From NCBI RefSeq assembly GCF_000159955.1, contig NZ_GG695976.1:71703-82526 (forward strand): a stretch of 10,824 nt of DNA. Direction: 5' to 3'. This document shows, in pieces, positions 1-6,821 of this stretch. Within the stretch, counting starts at the first letter, position 1, and every line of letters begins with the position of its first letter. A program made the position numbers and the translations under genes. The notes beneath the pieces are model-generated. The model was not told where the DNA came from and made no database searches. It saw only the letters and a program-made list of their open reading frames with translations. Source of the DNA: Paenibacillus sp. oral taxon 786 str. D14 (lineage in GTDB: Bacteria; Bacillota; Bacilli; Paenibacillales; Paenibacillaceae).

Positions 1-136
1 CTAATTGAATCGTATCTCGGGTCTCCGCAGTAAACAACTCATTAAAACGATCCTGGTTCAGCAAAAAATATTCTTTAAAGCTTTGACCTTTTACATATTG
101 CAGATCCAAATCCATCGCTCCAATCTGTTCGATCAT
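1..136 (-). CDS. Third gene of the RsbT/kinase operon, N-terminus only
   Basis: An open frame starts at an ATG at 136 that overlaps the stop of the histidine kinase in an ATGA junction, which indicates translational coupling. Forty-five codons are visible before the left edge. The peptide begins MIEQIGAMDLDLQYVKGQ and continues with a polar, helix-like stretch (FLLNQDRFNEL). There is no stop, signal peptide or membrane segment. I do not recognise it from this part. RsbT-type kinases normally act with STAS-domain partners (RsbS/RsbR), whose sensors start with helical N-terminal domains, so an RsbR-like protein is possible. That is inference from position, not from a motif. A response regulator or PAS sensor is also possible. 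Confidence 0.6.
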   Translation of the reverse strand, partial: MIEQIGAMDLDLQYVKGQSFKEYFLLNQDRFNELFTAETRDTIQL

Positions 137-831
137 TTTGTTTGAAATTGAATGGTAAATGTGGTTCCGATTCCTTCTCTGCTTTTTACATCGATTGTAC
201 CTCCATGTTGGTAGATGGTCGAATAGACCTGAGTTAGCCCCATTCCCGTGCCTTCATCCTTCGTTGTAAAGAAAGGGGTACCTAACAGTTGAAGCTTTTC
301 TTTAGGTACCCCTACACCTGTATCCGAAATGATAACATAAATAATGTCGCCCACACGGTAATGCTCGATGGTAATAGTTCCTTCATTGGGAATGGCTTCA
401 AAAGCATTTTTCAAGAGATTAAAAAACGCTTTCTTTAACTGATTTCTTTTCCCATAAATGATTTCATCACTATTGCGAAATTTCTTTGCAATTTGAACCC
501 GATAGATTTGATCCTGAAACAAATAAAGCAAAGACTCTAATTCCGAACAAAGATTAATCGCAATACAGGACTCATCTTCCAAGTCGGGCTTAGAAACCTG
601 CAATAGATCTTGTAACGTAGAGATTGCCTGTTCCAATTCCGAGCAAGCAAAATCTAAATAACTATGGGAAACCTCCCTTTGCAGTAATTGTAGAAATCCC
701 TTCACTGCTGTTAATGGATTTCTCACTTCGTGCGCAATTCCCGCCGCTATTTGACCTATGGAAGCAAGACGGCTTAATGTATCGTCCGTTTGAGTTGCTT
801 TTTTAGTTTTTTCCTGTCCGCTTGGTTGCAA
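133..831 (-). CDS. Soluble sensor histidine kinase (HisKA + HATPase_c), sporulation-kinase-like
   Basis: A 232-residue cytoplasmic histidine kinase that would autophosphorylate and pass phosphate to an unseen response regulator or phosphorelay protein. The H-box AHEVRNPLTAVKGFLQLL carries the phospho-acceptor His at about residue 34 and resembles Bacillus Kin-type kinases. The ATP-binding lobe follows: N-box with Asn138 and Asn142, G1 DTGVGV at 170, PFFTTK at 186 and GTGMGL at 194. There is no membrane segment and no PAS, GAF or HAMP sensor, so the protein is little more than a catalytic core and must take its signal from a partner. The TTG start at 831 is chosen because AGAGGG lies 10 bases upstream and no in-frame Met precedes the H-box. 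It overlaps the end of the RsbT-like gene by 29 bases, and its own stop overlaps the next ATG. The target regulator is unknown. Confidence 0.9.
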   Translation of the reverse strand: MQPSGQEKTKKATQTDDTLSRLASIGQIAAGIAHEVRNPLTAVKGFLQLLQREVSHSYLDFACSELEQAISTLQDLLQVSKPDLEDESCIAINLCSELESLLYLFQDQIYRVQIAKKFRNSDEIIYGKRNQLKKAFFNLLKNAFEAIPNEGTITIEHYRVGDIIYVIISDTGVGVPKEKLQLLGTPFFTTKDEGTGMGLTQVYSTIYQHGGTIDVKSREGIGTTFTIQFQTK

Positions 832-1198
832 CTATTTTCGTCCCTCTCGTCGAAGTCTCAATCTGAAATTCATCCATTAATCTCTTCACACCGGATAATC
901 CGAGTCCTAGTCCACAGGAAGACGATCCCTTCTTTCCATTTAACACTTCATTAATATTGGGAATTCCCGGCCCTTCATCGGTCACTGTAAAACGGATTCC
1001 CTGATCGATTAATTCACAATAAAAAATCCCTTTGCCGCAAGCATGATCCAAAATGTTTCGGGTCAACTCCGAAACACTCACATAAATTCTCTGTTGATCT
1101 GCCTCGGAAAAAGGGAGCTGCTTCATAAAATGACGAACGGTACTTAACGCAAAATAGATATCATCTTCTGAAGAAATGTTCACTTTCTGATAGGTCAT
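803..1198 (-). CDS. RsbT-like serine/threonine kinase (GHKL anti-sigma-type ATPase)
   Basis: A 131-residue protein with the single HATPase fold of the RsbT/RsbW/SpoIIAB group. The N-box is SELTRNILDHA (Asn48), followed by G1 DEGPGIP (Asp74) and G2 CGLGLGLSGVKRLMDEF (96-112). The last block, GLGLxGVKRLMDEF, is typical of RsbT rather than RsbW. RsbT phosphorylates STAS-domain stressosome proteins and then activates a PP2C phosphatase. Here it is the first gene of an operon with a histidine kinase, which is not the sigma-B operon layout. ATG at 1198 has GGAGG 12 bases upstream, slightly long spacing. The gene is divergent from the desaturase across 163 bases. The role is inferred from family: a switch kinase that may sense or tune the adjacent histidine kinase. 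Confidence 0.88.
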   Translation of the reverse strand: MTYQKVNISSEDDIYFALSTVRHFMKQLPFSEADQQRIYVSVSELTRNILDHACGKGIFYCELIDQGIRFTVTDEGPGIPNINEVLNGKKGSSSCGLGLGLSGVKRLMDEFQIETSTRGTKIVATKRTGKN

Positions 1199-1361
1199 CG
1201 GCTAAGGAAGCCTCCATGCTACATTAAACTTATTATCTTTCCAGTTGATACCTCGAACATCCTTACTTCTTATATTTCGACCTAAATCCTATATTTCCTA
1301 CTAGCTCATTGTTAATTTGGACAAATTCCCCTTGCCCCCCTTCAGCCTCGCACACGCTTTG
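1199..1361. other. Divergent intergenic region between rsbT-like gene and desaturase
   Basis: This AT-rich gap must hold the leftward operon promoter and probably the desaturase promoter. The 8-base word TATATTTC occurs twice in direct orientation, at 1271-1278 and 1290-1297, 19 bases apart. I find no convincing -35/-10 pair with 16-18 base spacing on either strand and no clear DesR-type dyad. An in-frame extension of the desaturase reaches back to a TTG at 1317, so part of the gap could be coding. Confidence 0.4.
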
Positions 1362-2450
1362 ATGATTTCAGTTATTGAATCAGCGAGAGGAGTTTTGGCG
1401 ATCGATCACAACGTGAAGAAAAGCTGGCGCAAAATTATCGCACCTTACGAAAGACCGAGCCTGAAACGGAGCATTTGGCAAATCGTGAATACCTTTGTAC
1501 CTTTCTTTGTGCTCTGGTACACTGCCTATTGGAGCCTTTCGGTGTCTTATTGGCTTGCCTTGATTCCGGCTGTTCTGGCAGCCGGCTTGTTGGTCCGGAT
1601 CTTCATCATCTTCCATGACTGCTGCCACGGCGCCTTCTTTGCCAACCGCACCGCCAACGAGGTATTAGGAACGATTGCCGGAATCTTAACCTGCTGTCCA
1701 TACCATCAGTGGCATCGCAGCCATTCGGTCCATCACGCGACCAGCGGCAACTTGGATCGGCGCGGCATGGGAGACATTTGGACGTTGACTGTGGAGGAAT
1801 ATTTGGCGTTGCCGCGGCTGAAGCGGCTGGCTTACCGCATGTACAGAAACCCCCTGATTATGTCCGTGCTCGGTCCCACCTATGTTTTCCTCATTGAATA
1901 CCGGTTTAACCGGAAGGGAGCCCGGATGAAGGAACGTCTTAATACCTACATCATCAATCTTGGAATCGCCGCTGTCGCCGGGCTGCTTTGTTGGACAATC
2001 GGCTGGCAAGCGTTTTTATTGGTTCAGGGACCGATCTTTCTGCTTTCCAGTCTGGCCGGCTTCTGGCTGTACTACGTCCAACACCAGTTTGAAGGGACCT
2101 ACTTTGAAAAAGGCGATAAATGGGATCATTTGAGCGCGGCTCTGAGCGGAAGCTCCTTCTATAAGCTGCCAAAGGTTCTGCATTGGTTTACGGGAAACAT
2201 CGGCTTTCACCATATTCACCACCTGAGCCCCCGGGTGCCGAACTACTACCTGGACCGCGTTCAGAAAGAAAATACGATGTTCCAGGATGTTGCGCCGATT
2301 ACCATTTTATCAAGCCTGAAATCGCTTAACTTCCGCATATGGGACGAGAATCGCAAGAAACTGATGGGATTCGGGTACATCAAGCATTTCTTGATTGCCC
2401 GGAAAGCAAACGAGCGACCAACCTGTACTTCCGATAAATCCTCTGAATAG
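1362..2450 (+). CDS. des: Acyl-lipid fatty acid desaturase (DesA/Des family)
   Basis: An integral membrane di-iron desaturase that introduces a cis double bond into acyl chains of membrane lipids; the B. subtilis homologue is a cold-induced delta-5 enzyme. All three histidine boxes are present (numbering from ATG 1362): HDCCH at 85-89, HSVHH at 121-125 and HHIHH at 283-287 within GNIGFHHIHHLSPRVPNY. Hydrophobic spans surround them (about 45-85, 165-180 and 200-235). The protein is 362 aa, near the roughly 350 aa usual for the Bacillus enzyme, and has a charged C-terminal tail. The start is uncertain. ATG 1362 has no Shine-Dalgarno; a GAGGAG at 1387-1392 sits only 2 bases before an in-frame TTG (1395), which would give the usual N-terminal length; the frame also opens at TTG 1317. 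It is a single transcription unit. Regiospecificity cannot be told from sequence. Confidence 0.93.
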   Translation: MISVIESARGVLAIDHNVKKSWRKIIAPYERPSLKRSIWQIVNTFVPFFVLWYTAYWSLSVSYWLALIPAVLAAGLLVRIFIIFHDCCHGAFFANRTANEVLGTIAGILTCCPYHQWHRSHSVHHATSGNLDRRGMGDIWTLTVEEYLALPRLKRLAYRMYRNPLIMSVLGPTYVFLIEYRFNRKGARMKERLNTYIINLGIAAVAGLLCWTIGWQAFLLVQGPIFLLSSLAGFWLYYVQHQFEGTYFEKGDKWDHLSAALSGSSFYKLPKVLHWFTGNIGFHHIHHLSPRVPNYYLDRVQKENTMFQDVAPITILSSLKSLNFRIWDENRKKLMGFGYIKHFLIARKANERPTCTSDKSSE

Positions 2451-2509
2451 ATTTAATGAGAACGAATCGAAAATGTCGGTTTCCTATTGCAAATTTTTTC
2501 TTCTCCCGC

Positions 2510-2694
2510 CTACACCGGGAGCTGGCATTCCTTGACGTCAATCTCAGTTGTGGCCGGATGGAGTGTCCTTCCCAATTCGACAATTTGCGTATGAACCGAC
2601 GGTTCCAATAGCGAAATGCTTTGAGCCAACGCTTCTGCAGCTTTGGTATGGCTGCTGCCGAACACCTCGGAAAGGATTATCGGTTATTGCTCAT
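2510..2694 (-). pseudogene. N-terminal fragment of a MGDG-synthase-type glycolipid glycosyltransferase
   Basis: The minus strand reads IILSEVFGSSHTKAAEALA followed by a segment ending VELGRTLHP (about 2558-2680). This matches the start of diacylglycerol glycosyltransferases of the MGDG_synth/UgtP type: a beta strand LSxxFGxGH, a helix AAxALA, a helix ending in LLxPxV, then VxELGxxLHP. The usual GxGH glycine is Ser here (GSSH). A plausible ATG at 2694 (MSNNR) is one frame off from the homologous part, so a single-base frameshift falls near 2682-2685. Homology stops after about 45 residues at around 2540, and the frame ends at 2510 in unrelated sequence. The UDP-sugar-binding C-terminal half is missing. 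This is a dead remnant. Its family fits a lipid neighbourhood with the desaturase, but the two genes are convergent and not an operon. Confidence 0.6.
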
Positions 2695-2821
2695 CGTCTT
2701 GATTCTTATCGTGGCCATTGGATGCCAGAAGCAGGAATCAAAACCTGAAGAACAAGATCTTTTTCATGTTAAATCCATAAACGGAGAAAACAAAAAGAAG
2801 GTCATTTTTTTTGATGATTGA
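2648..2821 (+). pseudogene. Lipoprotein-like N-terminal fragment
   Basis: The frame encodes a basic residue pair (KDYR), then LLLIVLILIVAIGC, which looks like a signal peptide with a lipobox cysteine, then a polar segment rich in Lys, Glu and Asn ending FFDD. It stops after about 57 residues at a TGA (2819-2821). The frame past that stop (FFNVASE) still looks coding until the IS256-type end at about 2846, so this may be a nonsense-mutated, IS-truncated lipoprotein gene. The start is doubtful: ATG 2648 overlaps the antisense glycosyltransferase fragment, and TTG 2687 would leave a signal peptide without positive charge. I do not recognise the family. Confidence 0.35.
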
Positions 2822-2845
2822 TTCTTTAATGTCGCAAGCGAGATC

Positions 2846-4068
2846 AAGTCCAAAATTATGTGTAAAATCCCTCAGTCTAGAATGGGCTACATGATTCGGG
2901 TTACTTTCGAGACAGATTTTGGCCGGCTTTCACGCCACTCTAGGTATTCGACCATATCGAGGTACTTCTTGCCGGAAGCCCATTTCTCGTCCTGTTCCAT
3001 GAGTAGCGCGCCGATGAGTCGAATGACGGATTCCCGGTTGGGAAAAATGCGAATCACGCGTTCCCGGCGGCGAACTTCCTCATTCAGACGTTCTACGCTG
3101 TTTGTCGTTCTCAAGCGCTTACGGTACTTTTCCGGCAGGCTCAAAACGGCGGTGACATCGTCAAAACCAGCTTCCAGAATCCGCATCGCCTTCGCCGCTT
3201 TGTCCTCGTAAGCCGCCAGCGTCTGCTGCAAAAGCAACCGGGCCGCTTCCGGGTTGGGCGCCTCCAGGATCGCTCGTACATACGTGTGGATTTCATCCTT
3301 CAGGGCTTTCGGAGAGGCATCCAGCACGTTGCGCAGAGTGCGTCTGACACCGCTGCCAGGTCACGCCCTGCAATTGTTGGCGAATAGAGCGAACCAGCCC
3401 GCCATGATCATCAGACACGATCAGATCCACGCCACGGAGTCCGCGGGACTTGAGCCAGTTGAAGAACTCCGTCCAGCTTTCTTCGGATTCCGTGTCTTCG
3501 AGCATCAGGCCCAGCACTTCCCGATACCCGTCCGTGTTGACGCCAACGGCGAGCATCACGCCGCGATTGCGAACACGTCCGTCTTCCCGCACCTTCAAAT
3601 ACAGCGCATCAACGAGGACAAAGGGAAATCGGCTGTCAGAAAGTGGACGATGATTCCAAGCCGTTACGATCGGGTCCAGACGCTTGCACAGATCGGCTAC
3701 AGTGGATTTGGAGAACTCGGTACCGCACAGTTCTTCCGTTACTTGAGCCACCTTGCGCGTGGAAACCGCATTGACGACCATCTCCATCCTCGTCAAAATG
3801 AGCGCTTGTTCACTGCGCTGGTAACGGGCAAACAGCTCCGTTGTAAACTTTCCGCCACGGATACGCGGCACACTCAACGTAATCGTGCCAATACGCGTAT
3901 GCAGTTGATGGGGATAGGAGCCGTTGCGGTAACCTTGCCGGTTTTCGGTACGCTCATAACGCTGTGCCTCCAATTGTTCCGTCATCTGCGCCTGTAAGAT
4001 TTGGTTCAGTACCGATTCCAGCAATTTTGCAACACCGGAATCGTTTTTTCACACCCATGAAGTGACAT
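2846..4068. mobile_element. IS256-family insertion sequence, degenerate copy
   Basis: About 1.2 kb with a transposase on the minus strand. The left end has the block layout of IS256-family ends: AAGTCC near 2846-2851, then TGTGTAAAAT at 2860-2869. Read inward from the right, 4068 gives ATGTCAC, then GTGTGAAAA near 4046-4054. Without gaps the ends agree in the outer GTC and inner GTGTNAAA blocks, about 12 of 23 positions, so they are diverged and the exact borders are approximate. No flanking target duplication is visible. The right end runs almost directly into the transposase with about 25 N-terminal codons missing, which suggests an internal deletion. Its GC content is higher than that of the AT-rich genes to its right. 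Confidence 0.75.
2887..4048 (-). pseudogene. IS256-family (Mutator-type) transposase, frameshifted and N-truncated
   Basis: Two adjacent frames together make most of an IS256 DDE transposase. The upstream part (4024 down to about 3340) has LLESVLNQ, the zinc-knuckle-like RQGYRNGSYPHQL region, VLVDALYLKVREDG with the first Asp, and IVSDDHGGL with the second. The downstream part (about 3337 to 2887) has TTNSVERLNEEVRRRERVIR with the catalytic Glu and the conserved NRESVIRLIGALLMEQDEKW tail. The break is inside QRCQTH at about 3335-3340, where CAC T CTG CGC AAC replaces an expected HFxRN, most simply a 2-base loss. The reading frame before LLES opens only to 4048 (KNDSGVAK), so the usual N-terminal 25 or so residues are absent. 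I see no slippery heptamer that would suggest programmed frameshifting. It should be inactive. Confidence 0.88.
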
Positions 4069-4167
4069 AAAAAAGGAAAAAAAGAACGTAACCTGTTCAA
4101 GTCTAGATTCCGCCTGGTCACTGTTTCCATACTGGTATTAAATTATTTTCTTTCACACATATCAATT

Positions 4168-5451
4168 CTAATAATCTAATATTTTCAAGAGTTTCTGAAA
4201 TTCTTCCCTGATTACACTTTCAATATTTTCACTAACATACTCATGCACAGATCTTCTTTTTACATTTGCTTCCGGAAGGAAAAATTTATCAATATCACAA
4301 CCTTGATTCTGAAAATAATCGCCTACATTTTCACGAGTAAAAGGAACGTAAAATAAATTCTCTTCCTGAAAGATTATCCCTTTTACCTGGTATAAGCGCA
4401 GCATCTCACGCAACTGGGCATCATTACTTAAAAAGAATGGTATGAAATATCTTCCACGGCTAATTGTTAGTAAATTATGCTCCAATATTCTCGGCGCAGA
4501 AAAATCCCACGCAATATTTTCAATCAGCTGCAACAGCTTGTCTGGTCTCATTCCTCGATTAAGCCTGTTTAACATTTTCACAGTACTGTTGTTTACGAAG
4601 TACTTATATGCTATAACCATTTCTCTTTCAAAATAAACACCTACAATATCATTTACATAACGAAAAAGCTTCTCAGTCTTTTTGACAGGCGGCAGTTTGG
4701 ATTCAAATTTGATTTGCATGATGCCTATTATCAGCAAAACCATATGTCTTTGGGTCGTTTGAAAATAATTCAGAAACTCTTTGGCTTGGCTGGAATGAAA
4801 AATTCCATTATAAATTTGGTCAGCCATTAAATACGCTTCTGTTTTTGAAATTCGATAGCGGATCTTTTTATGTTTACTATACTCTTCGTTATCAATGTTT
4901 TTAAACATCTCTAAACTGACCAAATTCAAAAAGAGTTTTTCTTTCCTCTCTTTTATTGCTTTTTCATCAAAAGAAACATTTGGATCAAAAGTATTTTTGT
5001 AATTTTCAAACATGTAAAAAAGATAATCATACTGAAAATTATGTCGAATCAAGATGTCAATTACGGAAAAAACTTCATTGCTTAATCCAGTCCATTCATT
5101 GTTCACAAACTTATGGATGTAACTTGCATAATTAGTATCAAATGCAATGGAGTAGTCAACACCGAAATGTGTTTTTCCATCTTCACTCTGCAACATATCT
5201 GACAATAATTCTTCATCAAGGCAAAAAAGTTTTTCACTTTCAAAATAGGGAATGCAGTGGCTATCCTCATCATCTATTAATCTCACTAACTCAGGTGTAT
5301 ATAAACTTTTGTGGTAGTGATCCAAGGAAACAATCAGTTTTTTTCCTATCGCTGTATGACCCATTTTGCTCCAAGCCACCATAACATCGCTTGGTGATGC
5401 GGCTTTAGAGAGATAATAAATACCTTGTCTAAATAAAATATCTTCAATCAA
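4168..5451 (-). CDS. Uncharacterised 427-aa protein with PIN-nuclease-like acidic pattern
   Basis: A long intact protein from TTG at 5451, chosen because AAGGAG (5460-5465) lies 8 bases upstream. I do not recognise a named family. Visible features are a YSIAFDTNYASYI segment (Asp105), VYFEREMVIAYKYF (Glu276), ENIAWDFSAPR (Asp316) and YFIPFFLSNDAQLREMLRLY (Asp344). A hydrophobic strand ending in DTN near the start, spaced internal acids, and a late strand followed by N-D-xx-L is the order seen in PIN-like metal-dependent RNases. The body is mostly alpha-helical, and there is no signal peptide or clear membrane span (one hydrophobic helix HMVLLIIGIMQI near 236-247). The nuclease idea is inference only. 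It is divergent from sir2-herA across 251 bases and shares that operon's low GC, so it may belong to the same transferred block. Confidence 0.85.
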   Translation of the reverse strand: MIEDILFRQGIYYLSKAASPSDVMVAWSKMGHTAIGKKLIVSLDHYHKSLYTPELVRLIDDEDSHCIPYFESEKLFCLDEELLSDMLQSEDGKTHFGVDYSIAFDTNYASYIHKFVNNEWTGLSNEVFSVIDILIRHNFQYDYLFYMFENYKNTFDPNVSFDEKAIKERKEKLFLNLVSLEMFKNIDNEEYSKHKKIRYRISKTEAYLMADQIYNGIFHSSQAKEFLNYFQTTQRHMVLLIIGIMQIKFESKLPPVKKTEKLFRYVNDIVGVYFEREMVIAYKYFVNNSTVKMLNRLNRGMRPDKLLQLIENIAWDFSAPRILEHNLLTISRGRYFIPFFLSNDAQLREMLRLYQVKGIIFQEENLFYVPFTRENVGDYFQNQGCDIDKFFLPEANVKRRSVHEYVSENIESVIREEFQKLLKILDY

Positions 5452-5702
5452 TACTTCTTCTCCTTGTTACATGTTATATAATGGTAAAAATTATCTTGTT
5501 TTTTTACTTTTCTCCTATTATATATCTTCCATTCCGAAATGAATTATTAATATAAGACAAGCAGAATAAATTTACTGCAAAATAACTTTACTTTAAATTT
5601 AGATTTTTAGAAGGATTTTGATAAAGAACGCCGAAAATTACCTTTTAAATTACAACTTGGTAACTATTCAGAAAAATAAAGTTGAACACAAGGGGTTTTT
5701 TC
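5452..5702. promoter_or_regulatory. AT-rich divergent promoter region between PIN-like gene and sir2
   Basis: These 251 very AT-rich bases must drive both directions. For the leftward gene a TATAAT on the minus strand lies near 5510-5515 and another -10-like box near 5476-5482, neither with a good -35. For the rightward operon the best pair I see is TTTACT (about 5570) and TAAATT (about 5593) with a 17-base gap, matching consensus at 4 of 6 positions each. An AGAAGGA at about 5610 is not followed by a gene. No operator dyad is evident. Confidence 0.35.
5690..5695 (+). promoter_or_regulatory. Ribosome binding site of sir2
   Basis: AAGGGG seven bases before the ATG at 5703. It decides this start over the in-frame TTG at 5682, which has no such site. 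Confidence 0.7.
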
Positions 5703-6821
5703 ATGCTAAAACCTTATGCCCAATATATCGAAGATGCTATAAAATTGAATCCAGTATTTATTGTGGGGAGCGGTCTTTCGGCTGGTGCAGGAATTTCTAC
5801 AATGGGACAATTGGCTACCTATCTAATTCAAAATGTACGTACCGAGGAATTTTCAGATCAAGAACGGCATGAATGGGAACAAATAAAGGCAAAATTAATA
5901 ACTGAAAAAAAGGGCCTTGAAGAAGCACTTCAAGATTCTGGGGAGGCTATCAGCAAATCTCTTCTACGCGAAATAATACAGCAGACATGGTCATGTATTT
6001 CAAGTGATGAGCAAAAACTATTACTTGATATTTCAAATAATCTTGACCCTACAGGTTTTGTTCGTTATTTCAAAAAATTCAAAAATTCAAATACTGAAAT
6101 TATTCATATTATCACAACTAATTATGATCATTTAATAGAATGGTCTGCTTCGAGTTGTGGGTGGAGAGTTTGGGATGGATTTGACGAAGGAACTATTGGT
6201 TCACCCCTTCCTTTAACTGAATTGAATAGGCGAATGAAAACAATATCCTTTGTTGGACGAAAACCCGTGACCTTAACACATCATCACTTGAGGATTTATA
6301 AACCTCATGGTTCACTAAGTTGGTTTAGACTACCTGATGGACAGTTAAGAAAAGTACAAGGTGTGGGTAATTATCTAATTCCGATGTTAGGAAAGGTTCA
6401 TATTGTCCCGACAATTGTAACTCCTGGCATAGGAAAATATCTTGAAACCCATCAGGAACCATACAACATGGTACTTTCAGAAATGAAACATGTATTAGAT
6501 AACAGCAAAGCCCTTATTTTTTTAGGGTTTGGTTTTAACGATTTGCACATTCAAGGAAGTTTTGATTCTATCCTTCGTAATGACTCTATACCAAAAATTA
6601 TTCTAGCTATGGAATTGTCCGCCAATGCTAAAAAACTAATCGAAAATCAACAGTTAAGAAATTTTGTTGCTGTTCAAAAAGACACTCTTGGTCATGGTAG
6701 CGAAATTATAAGTGATAAGATTAAATCTTTTAAAACAACCCAACCAGAACACTGGACATTTAAAATGTTATTAAATCAAGCTTGGGGAGTTGATAATTTT
6801 GAATCACTTAAATCTGTTTGA
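5703..6821 (+). CDS. SIR2-family antiphage effector, SIR2 subunit of a Sir2-HerA system
   Basis: A 372-residue protein with a SIR2 NAD-binding fold. The glycine-rich loop FIVGSGLSAGAGIS is at 19-32, ITTNYD at 137-142 (Asn140), YKPHGSLSW at 199-207 with the likely catalytic His202, and IFLGFGFNDLHIQ at 272-284. A helical insertion (about 45-115) lies between the first and second motifs. The FGFNDxH block is typical of bacterial defence SIR2 proteins rather than CobB deacetylases. No zinc-binding cysteine quartet is visible, which also argues against a sirtuin deacetylase. In characterised Sir2-HerA systems the SIR2 subunit depletes NAD, and nuclease activity has been reported, when assembled with HerA. 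It is the first gene of a two-gene operon and its end overlaps herA by 23 bases. It is intact with all key residues present. Confidence 0.92.
   Translation: MLKPYAQYIEDAIKLNPVFIVGSGLSAGAGISTMGQLATYLIQNVRTEEFSDQERHEWEQIKAKLITEKKGLEEALQDSGEAISKSLLREIIQQTWSCISSDEQKLLLDISNNLDPTGFVRYFKKFKNSNTEIIHIITTNYDHLIEWSASSCGWRVWDGFDEGTIGSPLPLTELNRRMKTISFVGRKPVTLTHHHLRIYKPHGSLSWFRLPDGQLRKVQGVGNYLIPMLGKVHIVPTIVTPGIGKYLETHQEPYNMVLSEMKHVLDNSKALIFLGFGFNDLHIQGSFDSILRNDSIPKIILAMELSANAKKLIENQQLRNFVAVQKDTLGHGSEIISDKIKSFKTTQPEHWTFKMLLNQAWGVDNFESLKSV
6784..6789 (+). promoter_or_regulatory. Ribosome binding site of herA, inside sir2
   Basis: GGGGAG inside the last codons of sir2, nine bases before TTG 6799. It touches the earlier in-frame TTG at 6790 with no gap, so it favours the 6799 start and coupled translation of the pair. 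Confidence 0.65.

Noticed and set aside
2503..2521. Inverted repeat CTCCCG/CGGGAG after the desaturase, considered as its terminator
   Set aside because: The stem has only 6 pairs and is not followed by a T-run on the plus strand; on the minus strand an A-run follows. It also overlaps the end of the glycosyltransferase fragment.
3330..3345. Programmed ribosomal frameshift in the IS256 transposase
   Set aside because: No slippery heptamer or downstream structure is evident, the IS256 family normally uses one uninterrupted frame, and the copy is also N-truncated.
3254..3997. A 247-codon plus-strand open frame
   Set aside because: It is antisense to the IS256 transposase, whose DDE motifs are clear on the other strand. 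GC-rich codon structure commonly leaves such mirror frames.
5618..5872. Small frame from TTG 5618 preceded by AGAAGGA, overlapping the sir2 start
   Set aside because: The spacing to the TTG is too short and most of its length is an out-of-frame reading of sir2. A leader peptide cannot be excluded but has no support.
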